DNA of 64,000 bases from Microbacterium sp. zg-Y625. GTDB lineage: Bacteria; Actinomycetota; Actinomycetes; Actinomycetales; Microbacteriaceae. The translations under genes were made by a program, and so were the position numbers. This document shows, one piece after another, positions 30,231 to 39,523 of this stretch. Location: assembly GCF_030246925.1 (NCBI RefSeq), contig NZ_CP126740.1, positions 558,001 through 622,000 on the forward strand. Direction: 5' to 3'. The notes under the pieces are model-generated. The model made no database searches and was not told the origin of the DNA. It was given only the letters and a program-made list of their open reading frames with translations. Positions within the stretch are counted from its first letter, which is position 1, and the number at the start of each line of letters is the position of its first letter.

Positions 30231-31412
30231 TCAGCGGGTGACCGTGAGCCGCACGTCCATGAACCTCGGACGGTAGATGCTCGCGTCGTCGTAGACGTCG
30301 CCCACGTTGTCGAAGGTGTTCACGTTGTAGGTGACCAGCAGGCGTGATCCCCGTGTCAGTTCGGGGTGGGAGTGCGAGTTGTAGGTGAAGACGTCGGCAT
30401 CGCCGTAGGTGCCGGCGGCGCCCGTCTCCGGTGTGCGGAACAGTTCGGTGTCGCCGGTGAACATGTCCGTCGGGCTGCAGCCGACCTTCGCCACGACCCG
30501 GGTGCTGAACAGCTCCGAGGTGTCGTGCGTCACCATCAGGTAGCCGTCACGGAACTTCTCGACGCTGAACTCATTGGCCACGTTCTCGGCGACCGGTGCC
30601 GCATCCGCTTCTGACGCCGACCAGCGGGAACCGTCCCAGAACGTCCACGCTCCCTTCAGCCCGTCGCCGTCGGTGGTGCGGGCCACGAAAGCGGTGCGAA
30701 CTCCGGCGACATCCTCGATGCCGTAGATATACGTGGTGCGTCCCTCCTGGAGGGTCCAGGAACCCCAATTGATGCCGCGTTCGGACGGCAGGTCGGTCAC
30801 CTCGATCAGGCGAAGCGTCCGGCTGTCGAGGGTCGCGAGATGGTTGGCGGTCCACCGGAAATCGAAGCTGCCCGTGCCGGTCTTCTCGAACTGCAGCAGC
30901 GGGATCTGTATCGTCTTGCCGCGCCCATCGGCGGGATCGCCGATCCAGTACCAGGTGTTCGCCACTCCGGTCGGGGCGACGGCATCGGGCTGCTCCGCGG
31001 TGCCGCCGGTGACGGTGCGCAGCCCCTGACGCGACTGCACCACGATCGAGTTGTTCACGAACAGTGAGTCCTGCGGGCGGGACCCGTCGGGGTTCACCTC
31101 GCCGAGGAAGGTGTCCGAGAAGAACCAGCCGAGCTCGCCGCCCTGCAGCGGGAGGGAGAACGTGCTGTCGCCGCCGGTCCAGGCCCCCGCCGTGTCGCCG
31201 TAGTCGGCGAACTGCCCGGTGAGTTCCTGGTTCACCGATGCAGTGGCCGTCAGCGTGCTCGATTCGAGGCGGCACGAGTCATCCCCGTGCGACCGGTCGG
31301 CCGACGCGTGGGCGGCGGGACCGGTGACGACGGCCAGGCCGACGGTCAGGGCGAAGGCTCCGGCGGATGCCAGGCCGATGCGCGCTGAGGGGATCCGATA
31401 CATGAGGGTCAC
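30231..31412 (-). CDS. Secreted protein, probable beta-propeller (DUF5005/DUF4185-like)
   Basis: A 393-residue exported protein. The signal peptide spans about residues 10-36 (LTVGLAVVTGPAAHASA). The mature part is beta-rich with repeated blade-like segments: GDSTFSLPLQGGELGWFFSD, IYGIEDVAGVRTAFVARTT, and DVFTYNSHSHPELTRGSRLLVTYNVN near the end. That pattern is typical of predicted five-bladed propeller glycosidase relatives. It overlaps the cytoplasmic glycosidase gene by 4 bases and is the last gene of the LacI-controlled sugar operon, so it may trim or bind the polymer outside the cell. Family name is tentative. Confidence 0.65.
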   Translation of the reverse strand: MTLMYRIPSARIGLASAGAFALTVGLAVVTGPAAHASADRSHGDDSCRLESSTLTATASVNQELTGQFADYGDTAGAWTGGDSTFSLPLQGGELGWFFSDTFLGEVNPDGSRPQDSLFVNNSIVVQSRQGLRTVTGGTAEQPDAVAPTGVANTWYWIGDPADGRGKTIQIPLLQFEKTGTGSFDFRWTANHLATLDSRTLRLIEVTDLPSERGINWGSWTLQEGRTTYIYGIEDVAGVRTAFVARTTDGDGLKGAWTFWDGSRWSASEADAAPVAENVANEFSVEKFRDGYLMVTHDTSELFSTRVVAKVGCSPTDMFTGDTELFRTPETGAAGTYGDADVFTYNSHSHPELTRGSRLLVTYNVNTFDNVGDVYDDASIYRPRFMDVRLTVTR

Positions 31413-33556
31413 TCCTTCGAGACTGTTGTGGGTGGTAGGGGGGAGTCAACGACGGAGCCGTCGGCGTGGATGTCGAAGAGTCGCTCGGCGACGCGGAGGT
31501 TGCGCAGCGTGGCGGTGGGATCGAGGTCCTGGATGCAGCCGCCGGCGGTGACGGCGCCATCGACGCCGATCCGCACCCCGAAGATGCCCTCCACGATCAG
31601 TTCGAACCAGGCCCCGGACGAGGAGCAGGACCAGTCGATGATGTAGGGCAGCTGCGGCGGCGCTTTGCGGGCTCCACCGTTGATCCCCGGCACGGCGTCC
31701 TCAACGAAGTGCGCCTGCCCCATCGGGCCTTGGTTGGCGCTGCGGGCGAGGCCGTCAAGCCAGCTGAGCAGCACCCGCGGTGCGCCGAGCGCGATGAGAG
31801 CGCGTCCCGCATCCGCGGGCCACGCCGGGTAGGCGCCGTTCCACTGATGATCGGGCCGCACGCTGTAGCTCGCGTCGGGATCCCAGGGCGACAGCGCCCC
31901 CATCCAGTTTTCTGACTGGAGCTCGCGCTGGAAGAAAGAGACCATGTCGGCGCGGAACTCTGCCGGCAGGTCTTGCGGGATCGTCGTTCCGACGATGCTG
32001 AAGTCGTAGCAGTGCCGCACCGGCAGGCGCGTACCGTCGGGCTGGCCGGCGGCGAAGAACCCTTCGCCCTCGACCGCGAGGCCCAGCACCCGTGGGAGCA
32101 GATCTTCGGCTTCGCCGCGTAGTCCAGCGGCCGCATCCGTGTCGCCCGTCTGATCCAGCAGAGCGGCGACGGTCCGCAGGTTCCAGACGTTGGCCGCGTT
32201 CAGGCTGGCGACCTCGTGCGTGTACGAGCTGACGCACTCGAGCAGGTTGTCGATCTCGCCGTAGTCGGCCAGCCCCGAGGGCGTGCGCAGATCGTGCCAC
32301 GCCAGGGCCCAGTATCGGAGCGACTCGGTGACCGCTCCCCGCTCCCCGATGCGCTCGCGGAGGAACCCCGTGTTCCCGGTGACCCGCACATAGTCGTTCA
32401 CGAGCCGCGTCATCGCGAAGTCGTTCACCGAATACCAGTTGCCGACTGTCTCCCCGGTGAGCGACGACGTGCCGAAGTGCGTGTGCGTGTCGAGCCCGAT
32501 CCACAGGGACACCTGGCGCCGCATCTCTTCAGGATCGAGAAGGGCATGGGTGAGCGAGCTGAGACTGTAATCCCAAATGAAGGTGGTCGTCCCCCAGTAA
32601 TTGGGCATGAGGGTGTCGTAGGAGCGGCCCAGCACATTCGCCGCGAAATCGCGGCGGAACCAGATGACACCGAGGATGCTCCACCAATACAGACGTCGGA
32701 GCGCGGGGGACTGCGTCTCGAGGGTCGGCAGGTGGCCCGAATACTCGCCGTTGCCGGGGGTGAACGCGGCTGCGAGCTGGCGGTTCCAGAACCGCTCGGC
32801 TTCGGCGACCGCGCCGGCGACGTCGGCGATGACGGCGCGGTAGGACGCATCCGCCTCATCGGATGTCGTACCGGTCGCGTTCACGTACCCGAAGCGACCG
32901 GTCCCGCCTGCGGGAACGGTGAGTTCCACGGCGATCTCTCCGCCGCGACCGTTGCCGCCGATGCCGGTCCCGAACGCGTCGGGGAGTTCGGGCACGCCGC
33001 TCAGCCGGATGTGAGCCGGCACATCCACCCCTTGCATGTTCCACGCGCCGCGCTCGGCGGAACGGAACACCAGCCGCCGGCCCTCGATCTCGACGTCGTC
33101 GCGCTCGCTCGGCGACTCGGCCTGGCGCCATGCACCGGCGGCACGCGTCACGCGCGCGGCGATCGACAGTGAAAGGCGGATGCGGCGCTGTTCGTCCCCG
33201 GTGTTGCGCACCGCGACCTCGATCACCACGGCCGTCTGTCCGGGCGCGGCCACGGTCGTCGTCGAGATCTCCCAGCCGTCGACCGCAGCAGTGCGCACGA
33301 CTCTGTCCGGGCGCCATTGGTGCGTCACCGGCACGCCATAGGAGGCGAAGAGCCGACCGTCGACGAACAGCACCGCGGTCTGCGTGATCGCCTGTGACAC
33401 CGGCGGGAACTGCACCGCGCTGATCGCGGTGAGGTCGTGGTCGACGCGCACCGTGCCGAGGAAGTTCGTCAGACCCGAGGGCGCGACCATATCGTCGAAG
33501 TGATGCGTGACGGGGTCGGCCGCCAGGTCTTCCACACGGGGGATCGCAGCGAGCAC
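31409..33556 (-). CDS. Cytoplasmic (alpha/alpha)6-barrel glycoside hydrolase-like protein
   Basis: A 715-residue protein without a signal peptide. The first about 260 residues are beta-sandwich-like; a helical toroid follows (about 270-690). Typical barrel segments include NYWGTTTFIWDYSLSSLTHA, where Trp-Asp is a candidate acid position, then WNLRTVAALLDQTGDTDAA and WMGALSPWDPDASY. The layout resembles clan GH-G and GH94-like enzymes, but I cannot name a family. It lies between the ABC permeases and the secreted protein, so it should cleave the imported oligosaccharide. ROK kinase and mannose-6-phosphate isomerase upstream suggest a mannose-containing substrate. Confidence 0.68.
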   Translation of the reverse strand: MLAAIPRVEDLAADPVTHHFDDMVAPSGLTNFLGTVRVDHDLTAISAVQFPPVSQAITQTAVLFVDGRLFASYGVPVTHQWRPDRVVRTAAVDGWEISTTTVAAPGQTAVVIEVAVRNTGDEQRRIRLSLSIAARVTRAAGAWRQAESPSERDDVEIEGRRLVFRSAERGAWNMQGVDVPAHIRLSGVPELPDAFGTGIGGNGRGGEIAVELTVPAGGTGRFGYVNATGTTSDEADASYRAVIADVAGAVAEAERFWNRQLAAAFTPGNGEYSGHLPTLETQSPALRRLYWWSILGVIWFRRDFAANVLGRSYDTLMPNYWGTTTFIWDYSLSSLTHALLDPEEMRRQVSLWIGLDTHTHFGTSSLTGETVGNWYSVNDFAMTRLVNDYVRVTGNTGFLRERIGERGAVTESLRYWALAWHDLRTPSGLADYGEIDNLLECVSSYTHEVASLNAANVWNLRTVAALLDQTGDTDAAAGLRGEAEDLLPRVLGLAVEGEGFFAAGQPDGTRLPVRHCYDFSIVGTTIPQDLPAEFRADMVSFFQRELQSENWMGALSPWDPDASYSVRPDHQWNGAYPAWPADAGRALIALGAPRVLLSWLDGLARSANQGPMGQAHFVEDAVPGINGGARKAPPQLPYIIDWSCSSSGAWFELIVEGIFGVRIGVDGAVTAGGCIQDLDPTATLRNLRVAERLFDIHADGSVVDSPLPPTTVSKE

Positions 33557-33566
33557 GAAGGTCCTT

Positions 33567-34376
33567 TCAATACTGGCCGAGGGCGAGGCCCTTGGCGAAG
33601 AACCGCTGGGTGCACAGGAACAGCACCACGGTCGGGAGGGAGACGAGCACAGCCGCCGCCAGCACCGTCGACAGCTGTGCGCCGCCGTAGGTGGACTGCA
33701 TGCCGGCCAGCGTCGTCACGATCGGACGGACGTTGTCGGATTGGCTGAGGGTGAGACCGAGCAGCAGGTCGTTCCAGACGAACGTCGCCTGCAGGATGAA
33801 GATGGCCACCAGTGCGCTCGAGGCGATCGGCAGGTACAAGCGGACGAAGATGCGCCACGTGGTGGCCCCGTCCAGCACGGCCGCCTCGAAGACGCTGTGG
33901 GCGACGCCGGTGAAGAAGTTGCGCATGACGAACGCGGAGAACGGGATCGAGATCGCCGTGTAGACGATCACCATCCCGAACCGGGTGTCGTACGCGCCCA
34001 CGCGCGAGTAGGCGTCGAAGAGCGGCAGCAGCACCATCTGCAGGGGGAACACCGTGCCGCCGAAGATGACGACGAACCACAGGAATCCGTGCTTGAGGTT
34101 CAGCGCGACGATGGCGAAGCCGGCCGCGGCGCCGACCATCACCGCGATGAGCGGCGACACGACGGCATAGATGAGGGTCGCAATCACGCTGTCGCCGAGG
34201 CCCGACAACGCCATCGCGTCGGCGATGTTCTCGAACAGGTGGAAGTCCGTGGGCGCCCAGGAGGTCTTGGTCGTGAACGTCATCGGGTTCTTCGCGGCAT
34301 TCACCACCAGCAGGTACGCCGGCAGCAGCCAGAAGAGACCGAGAACGACCAGGACGGCGTATCTGATGCTCTTCAT
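33567..34376 (-). CDS. Carbohydrate ABC transporter permease (MalG-type)
   Basis: Membrane subunit of 269 residues with six helices, CUT1 family. The EAA loop that contacts the ATPase is VFEAAVLDGATTWRIFVRLYLP. The N-terminal LFWLLPAYLLVVNAAKNP and the end FFAKGLALGQY are MalG-like. ATG 34376 lies two bases after the partner permease, with a GGGAG site inside it. No ATPase gene is in the operon, so a shared MsiK-type ATPase elsewhere is expected. Confidence 0.9.
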   Translation of the reverse strand: MKSIRYAVLVVLGLFWLLPAYLLVVNAAKNPMTFTTKTSWAPTDFHLFENIADAMALSGLGDSVIATLIYAVVSPLIAVMVGAAAGFAIVALNLKHGFLWFVVIFGGTVFPLQMVLLPLFDAYSRVGAYDTRFGMVIVYTAISIPFSAFVMRNFFTGVAHSVFEAAVLDGATTWRIFVRLYLPIASSALVAIFILQATFVWNDLLLGLTLSQSDNVRPIVTTLAGMQSTYGGAQLSTVLAAAVLVSLPTVVLFLCTQRFFAKGLALGQY

Positions 34377-34378
34377 GA

Positions 34379-35314
34379 TCAGAACTCCCGCTTCGGGGAC
34401 AGCTGCTGGCGCAGGTAGAGCACGGATGCCAGCAGGGTCACGACCGTGAGGAAGACCGCGACGGCGGATCCGAGGCCGTAGTCGGAATTGACGAACGTCT
34501 CCTTGTACATCGTGAGGGCCAGCGTCTCCGAGACCGTGCCCGGTCCGCCCTTGGTCATCGCCCACACGATGTCGAAGGTCTTCAGGCTCGCCACGATCGA
34601 GAGGCCCACCACGACGGCGGTGAGGGGGCGGAGCATCGGCCACAGCACGCTGCCGAAGAGGCGGAAGCCTCCCGCGCCATCGATGCGCGCCGCCTCCAGC
34701 GGCTCCTTCGGGATCGACTGCAGCCCGATGGTGAACAGCAGCGCGTTCACCCCCACGCCCTGCCAGGCCGACGCGAAGATCATGACGACGGTGTTCAGCG
34801 GCGCATCCAGCAGCCAGCGCGGCGGATCGGTGATGCCGACGACCGCCAGCGCCTGGTCGAGCGCGCCACCGGAGGACAGGATGAACGACCAGATGACCCC
34901 GACGCCGATCCCGGAGAGGGCGTACGGGATGAGGAACGGGAGTCGCAGCCAGATTCCACCGGCGAGGTTCCAGGTCAGCAGCGCGATCCCGAGGCCGATG
35001 CCGACCGGGACGACAAGCGTCCCGATCACCCACAGCAGTGTGTTCGCAGCCGAGGTGAGGAACCCGGCATCCGCGAACATCTCCACGTAGTTCTCCAGGC
35101 CCACCCACTCCGGGCTTCCCAGGCCGTTGTACCGCGTGAAGCTCAGGTACACCGTCCACAGCAGAGGGAGGTAGAGCAGCACTGCCACGAGGATCACGCC
35201 CGGGGCGACGAAGCCCCGGGCGGACCACTCGTACGGCGACTTCGGCGGGTGCGAAGGCGTGGTCGGATGCGGCGACCGCACGTCGGCGGCCGTCCGTGTT
35301 TCTGTCGTCGTCAT
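34379..35314 (-). CDS. Carbohydrate ABC transporter permease (MalF-type)
   Basis: Membrane subunit of 311 residues. About 30 polar residues precede the first helix (GVILVAVLLYLPLLWTVYLSF), then comes the CUT1 pattern TRYNGLGSPEWVGLENYVEMF. The EAA loop is EAARIDGAGGFRLFGSVLWP. ATG 35314 is chosen for its GGAG site and because the frame upstream is antisense noise. It pairs with the MalG-type permease and the binding protein just upstream. Confidence 0.9.
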   Translation of the reverse strand: MTTTETRTAADVRSPHPTTPSHPPKSPYEWSARGFVAPGVILVAVLLYLPLLWTVYLSFTRYNGLGSPEWVGLENYVEMFADAGFLTSAANTLLWVIGTLVVPVGIGLGIALLTWNLAGGIWLRLPFLIPYALSGIGVGVIWSFILSSGGALDQALAVVGITDPPRWLLDAPLNTVVMIFASAWQGVGVNALLFTIGLQSIPKEPLEAARIDGAGGFRLFGSVLWPMLRPLTAVVVGLSIVASLKTFDIVWAMTKGGPGTVSETLALTMYKETFVNSDYGLGSAVAVFLTVVTLLASVLYLRQQLSPKREF

Positions 35315-35342
35315 CGGGGGGCTCCCGCGCCGGCCGTGGTCA

Positions 35343-36620
35343 CTAGTCCTGCGACGCCCAGTACGAGTCGGCTTCGGCCTGGATCGTCTCGAGGTAGGGC
35401 ATCGGGTCTCCCGGGTTGGCGATGAACGCGCCGAACTGCTCGATCGCGACATTGACCACATCGGAAGGCATCGCCTCGAAGAACCGGTCGTACAGCACGT
35501 AGTCGCCGTCGGCGATCTCGCTGCCGAGCTCGGCCAGGGCCGGGTCGGAGACGGTCGCCTTGGGGTTGAACGCCACATCGCCGTGGGCTTCGTTCCACGC
35601 GGTCTGCGCCGTGTCGGACATCCACCACTCGGAGTAGGCGAGGCCGAGGTCCTTCTGCGCAGAGCTCTCAGCGACACAGATGGGCCCGGATTCGACGGCA
35701 ACGGGAGTCTCCTCCAGTGCGCCGTTGACGGCCGGAATGGCGAACATGCCGTAGTCGTCGGGCGTCATGCCGGCGCCGGCGAGGTTGCCGGCGTAGAAAG
35801 TGCCGAAGTCGATCATGGCGAAGTCGCCCTGCTTGAGCCCCACGGCGGGGTCGGTGGAGCTGCCGGGGTCGCTGAACCAGCCGTTCTCCATCTGCTCGAG
35901 CCAGACGTTCATGACCTCCACGATCTCGGGGTCGGTGTACTTCACGTCGCCGGTGGTCAGCCCTTCATACAGGTCGGGGTCGGTGCTGGCGACGAGGTGC
36001 TGGAACCACTGGAAGGTGAACAGCGTGGCCGTCTGGTAGTACGGCGTGACGCCGGCATCGGTCAACGTCGTGGCGACCGTGTCGAGCTCGTCCCACGTGG
36101 TGGGCACACTCAGGCCGTTCTGCTCGAACGCGTGCTTGTTGTAGAACATCACCCAGTAGGCGATGTTCATCGGTACGCAGTACTGCTTGCCGTCGTAGGT
36201 GTACCCCTCGGCGAGGCTCTCGTCGACCCATCCCTCATCGATGGCCTTCTGCCAGATGTCGGTGGTCTCGGCGACCAGCCCCTCGTCGACCAGCTCCGTC
36301 AGCGTCTCTCCGGTGTGCCAGGTGAACAGACCCGGCGCCTTGGAGGTGCGGAAGGACTGCTTGATGAACGCGTCGTACTGGTCGGCGTCGCTGTATCCGG
36401 TCACCTTCAGGGTGATGTCGGCATCCCCTCCGCTGGTTTCGTTGAGCGACTCGAAGTCGCCCTTCCACGCCGCCTTGTCGGTGGCGAAGTCGAGCGTGCC
36501 GGTGGTCTCGCCGTTCGAGCCGCTGTCGGCTCCGTCTCCGCCTCCGCTGCACCCGGTGAGCGCGGCGGCCGCCAGGGCGACCACCGCCACTGATCCGGCG
36601 ATGATTCGTCGATTGGTCAT
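35343..36620 (-). CDS. Extracellular solute-binding lipoprotein, sugar type
   Basis: A 425-residue lipoprotein that delivers an oligosaccharide to the permeases. The signal peptide ends in the lipobox LTGC (Cys about 24), followed by a Ser/Gly-rich tether. The fold is the family 1 sugar-binding type: YSDADQYDAFIKQSF, YCVPMNIAYWVMFYNKHAFE and GLSVPTTWDEL are standard segments. Many aromatic residues (WFQHL, YYQTATLFTF) suit sugar stacking. It lies 37 bases after the isomerase gene, with GGAG before the ATG. Confidence 0.92.
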   Translation of the reverse strand: MTNRRIIAGSVAVVALAAAALTGCSGGGDGADSGSNGETTGTLDFATDKAAWKGDFESLNETSGGDADITLKVTGYSDADQYDAFIKQSFRTSKAPGLFTWHTGETLTELVDEGLVAETTDIWQKAIDEGWVDESLAEGYTYDGKQYCVPMNIAYWVMFYNKHAFEQNGLSVPTTWDELDTVATTLTDAGVTPYYQTATLFTFQWFQHLVASTDPDLYEGLTTGDVKYTDPEIVEVMNVWLEQMENGWFSDPGSSTDPAVGLKQGDFAMIDFGTFYAGNLAGAGMTPDDYGMFAIPAVNGALEETPVAVESGPICVAESSAQKDLGLAYSEWWMSDTAQTAWNEAHGDVAFNPKATVSDPALAELGSEIADGDYVLYDRFFEAMPSDVVNVAIEQFGAFIANPGDPMPYLETIQAEADSYWASQD

Positions 36621-36657
36621 GAGAACTCCTTCGTTCGTGATCGGTACCCGGTGCGGG

Positions 36658-38511
36658 TCAGGGGGTCGGTGCGGCGCGCTCCGTGCCGCGTACGTAGGCC
36701 TTGACGGTGGCGAAGCGCTCTGCGCGCGCGTCGTCCGTGCGTTCGATCACGTACGCGCCGACGGCGGCGGGCACGATGAACGTCTCGGCGTAGTGCACGA
36801 CGAACGGGTCGAACGCGCCGTCGGGGCTCACCACCCGGACCTCGTCGCCCTCGACGAGGTTCAGCACGTTGACCGTGCCGGCGGTGTGGTGCGTGGCGCG
36901 CTCGGTGAACCAGTGCCGCCGCACCTCGATGAACTCCAGCTCGTGCAGGCCGGTGCGTTCCTCGACGACGCCGTCGGCGTCGCTGAGCTGCTCCACCTGG
37001 CCGACCAGGTTGTCGCGCACCCAGGCGGTGTCGCGGTTCCACTGGATGTTGTTGGCTCCGTGCTCCAGGTGCACCGGGCGGGGGATGCCATCGAGCCCGA
37101 CTCTGCCCCAGTCCCAGAGCTTGAACGTGAAGATGAAGGGTGTCGCCGAGATCTCGAGCACCATCGAGTTCTCGCCCGAGCAATGAACTGTCCCGGCCGG
37201 GATCGCGAAGTGGTCGTGCTTGCGCGCGGGGAAGGTGTTGACGTAGTCCTCGGCGGGGAAGGGGCGCTCGCCGCGCTGTGCGGCCGCCAGGTCGCGCAGC
37301 ATCCGGTCCCGGTCGATGCCTTCGCGGGTGCCGAGATACACGATCGCGTCGTCACCGGCATCCAGCATGTAATAGCTCTCGTCCTGGGTGTAGTGCATGC
37401 CGAAGGTGTTCTGGATGTAGTCGGTGAGCGGGTGCACCTGCAGGCTGAGGTTGCCGCCTCCCATCGTGTCCAGAAAGTCGAACCTGATGGGGAATTCGGC
37501 ACCGAACCGGGCGAAGGTCTTCTCGCCGAGAAGGGCCCTGGGCTGCGAGAAGACGAGGTCCAGGGCGGGGAGCTCGACGACACCGGTGTTACTGTCAGCC
37601 GCGTCGCGCAGCAACAGGGAGTTCTCTTCGGGGACGCAGTCGAAGCACCAGGCGTAGTTCGGCTGCGCCGGGTCGAGCCCGATGACGCTCTTCATCCATT
37701 GGCCGCCCCACACGCCGGGGTCGAAGAACGGCACCACCCGCAGCGGCCGGGTCGCCGCGGCCGCGAGCGCACCGCGGAACGCCTCTCCCGTGATCATGCC
37801 GAATTCGGCTGCCCCCTCGGTGCGCGACGGTGAGATCGCGTTGCCGTCGACGACGAAATCGACCGTGTCGAAGAGCGCGCGCTTGTGCCGGTCCGCCACG
37901 CGCCACTCCACGAAGAATCCCCGCTTGTACTTGCGCAGGTTGTCGTCGTCCCCGTTGTCGCAGTGCCAGTTTGCGGCGCCGCCGCGCTGGCGCTGCTGAA
38001 TCTCCCAGCGCGCCATGTCCACCACGACGATCGTCGCCGCGTCGGGGGCCGCGAGCGCCGCCCCCCAGCCGACCAGGACGAGGGGATCTTCGGTGCGCGC
38101 GGCGTCGTCGCGCACGGTACGCAGGCGCTCCAGGTCGTAGAAGTCCGTGAGCACCGCGTGGCTGATCACGCCGAAGACGCGGTCGTCGGTCAGGTTGGCG
38201 TCGATGAGGGCGTCGATGCGCGCAGTGGGCAGTGAAGCCGTTTCGACATCGACGATCCGCCAGTCCGGGAGGGCGGCTCGGATGCCACGGACCACGGTCG
38301 AGAGGTCGGCGCCGGGATAGGTGTCGACGACGAGTACAGGCGGCGTTCCGCCGGCCGCGGCGGCGCGCTGTTCGGCGGACCCTGCGGCGAGGCGCCAGGC
38401 GTCGGCGCCGCGGGTGATGCGCTCGCCGCGGGGGAGCGGGATCGTCGGCTGAGTGTCGTACATGCTGCGCGCGGTGCGGCCGCTGTGCATGCCGTCGATC
38501 GGTCCGGTCAC
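36658..38511 (-). CDS. Class I mannose-6-phosphate isomerase with extra N-terminal domain
   Basis: A 617-residue enzyme, much longer than the 320-420 residues of ordinary ManA. Residues from about 280 form the cupin core: QVHPLTDYIQNTFGMHYTQD-type zinc site, DESYYMLDAGDDA, and FAIPAGTVHCSG. It should interconvert mannose-6-phosphate and fructose-6-phosphate. The N-terminal about 200 residues (PVLVVDTYPGADLSTVVRGI ... DATIVVVDMARWE) look like a Rossmann or P-loop-derived fold lacking a Walker motif; function unknown. GTG 38511 overlaps the ROK stop (GTGA). Direct operon link to sugar import. Confidence 0.82.
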   Translation of the reverse strand: MTGPIDGMHSGRTARSMYDTQPTIPLPRGERITRGADAWRLAAGSAEQRAAAAGGTPPVLVVDTYPGADLSTVVRGIRAALPDWRIVDVETASLPTARIDALIDANLTDDRVFGVISHAVLTDFYDLERLRTVRDDAARTEDPLVLVGWGAALAAPDAATIVVVDMARWEIQQRQRGGAANWHCDNGDDDNLRKYKRGFFVEWRVADRHKRALFDTVDFVVDGNAISPSRTEGAAEFGMITGEAFRGALAAAATRPLRVVPFFDPGVWGGQWMKSVIGLDPAQPNYAWCFDCVPEENSLLLRDAADSNTGVVELPALDLVFSQPRALLGEKTFARFGAEFPIRFDFLDTMGGGNLSLQVHPLTDYIQNTFGMHYTQDESYYMLDAGDDAIVYLGTREGIDRDRMLRDLAAAQRGERPFPAEDYVNTFPARKHDHFAIPAGTVHCSGENSMVLEISATPFIFTFKLWDWGRVGLDGIPRPVHLEHGANNIQWNRDTAWVRDNLVGQVEQLSDADGVVEERTGLHELEFIEVRRHWFTERATHHTAGTVNVLNLVEGDEVRVVSPDGAFDPFVVHYAETFIVPAAVGAYVIERTDDARAERFATVKAYVRGTERAAPTP

Positions 38512-39425
38512 CGGGGCGCCTCCTCGGGCGTGCGGGGGATGTCGTGGTGCGCGTGCTGGGCGAGGGCACTCAGGCCGCGCAGCACGGAGAGTTCGGGGGC
38601 GGTCGGGACCGCGAACCGGGGCCGGTGTGCGGATGCCCACAGGTGGGCGTGCACGTATTCACGGACAGGCTCGGCGACGACCGCACCAGCGCGCAGCACG
38701 CCGCCCGAGAGCACGACGAGGTCGGGGTCGTACATGTGGCAGAGGGTGACGACGGTCGCGCCCCAGACCCTTATGTACTCCGCCAGGAGCGCCGCGGAAG
38801 CGGCATCCGTCCGGCTCGATGCGATGAGGGCGTCGATGCCGTCGATGTCGGGGTGGCTCTCGCGGAGAGCGCGGGTGCTCGCGAGCAGCTCGGCGCAGCC
38901 CACGTTGCCGCATGGGCAGGGTCCGGCGTGGACGTCGACGGTCACGTGCCCCCCGACGATGCCGGCATGGTCATGCGAGCCCCGAAGAAGACGGCCGCCC
39001 ATGGCGGCCGCCGTGCCGATGCCGGTGCCGAGGGTGATCATGACGACGTCCCGCTCTCCCCCCGCCACACCGCAGGCCATCTCGCCGGCCAGTGCGGCGC
39101 GGGCGTCGTTCTCGACGACCGCCGGCACGCCGAAACGCGAGCTCGCCCAGTCTCGGATGTCGAGTCCGCTCGTTGCGAGGAAGTCGTATTTCGCGTTGGC
39201 GTGCAGCATGCGCCCGGTGTGACGCTCGACCACTCCCGGCACGGCGATGCCCACGGCGCTGGGGGCGTTGCCCTCCCCGGCGATGAGGGCATCCGCGGCT
39301 TGCGCGGCGCGCTCCAGGTCGGACGGAGTCCCGAGTACGGGGAGGACGGCGGTGGTGAGGGGGGTCCCGGCGTCGAGCAGCCCCAGCTTGATGTCGGTCC
39401 CTCCGAAGTCGATGCACAGGTGCAC
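38508..39425 (-). CDS. ROK-family sugar kinase
   Basis: A 305-residue ASKHA kinase. The ATP phosphate-binding loop DFGGTDIKLGLL is near residue 5, with the catalytic ENDARAALAGEM, the GTGIGTAA loop and the second phosphate loop LSGGVL. The zinc-binding ROK signature is GHVTVDVHAGPCPCGNVGC. No N-terminal helix-turn-helix, so a kinase rather than a repressor. Likely phosphorylates the monosaccharide released by the operon's glycosidase. GTG 39425 is chosen because GGAGGAG lies 10 bases upstream; GTG 39434 is too close to it. First gene downstream of a perfect LacI-type operator. Confidence 0.87.
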   Translation of the reverse strand: MHLCIDFGGTDIKLGLLDAGTPLTTAVLPVLGTPSDLERAAQAADALIAGEGNAPSAVGIAVPGVVERHTGRMLHANAKYDFLATSGLDIRDWASSRFGVPAVVENDARAALAGEMACGVAGGERDVVMITLGTGIGTAAAMGGRLLRGSHDHAGIVGGHVTVDVHAGPCPCGNVGCAELLASTRALRESHPDIDGIDALIASSRTDAASAALLAEYIRVWGATVVTLCHMYDPDLVVLSGGVLRAGAVVAEPVREYVHAHLWASAHRPRFAVPTAPELSVLRGLSALAQHAHHDIPRTPEEAPR

Positions 39426-39458
39426 GACGCTCACCTCTCCTCCGTCGGATGCGATGGC

Positions 39459-39472
39459 TGGTAACGTTACCA
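39459..39472. promoter_or_regulatory. LacI-type operator of the sugar operon
   Basis: TGGTAACGTTACCA is a perfect 14-bp palindrome with the central CG typical of LacI/GalR operators. It lies 34 bases before the ROK start and just downstream of the lacI-type gene. Confidence 0.8.
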
Positions 39473-39523
39473 ACGCGCCTGGGGCGGGTCAACCATTTGT
39501 TTTTCCGGCGCGAGGGCCCGGGG

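Noticed and set aside
38508..39425. ROK protein as a repressor
   Set aside because: It lacks an N-terminal helix-turn-helix, has kinase motifs, and a LacI regulator is adjacent.
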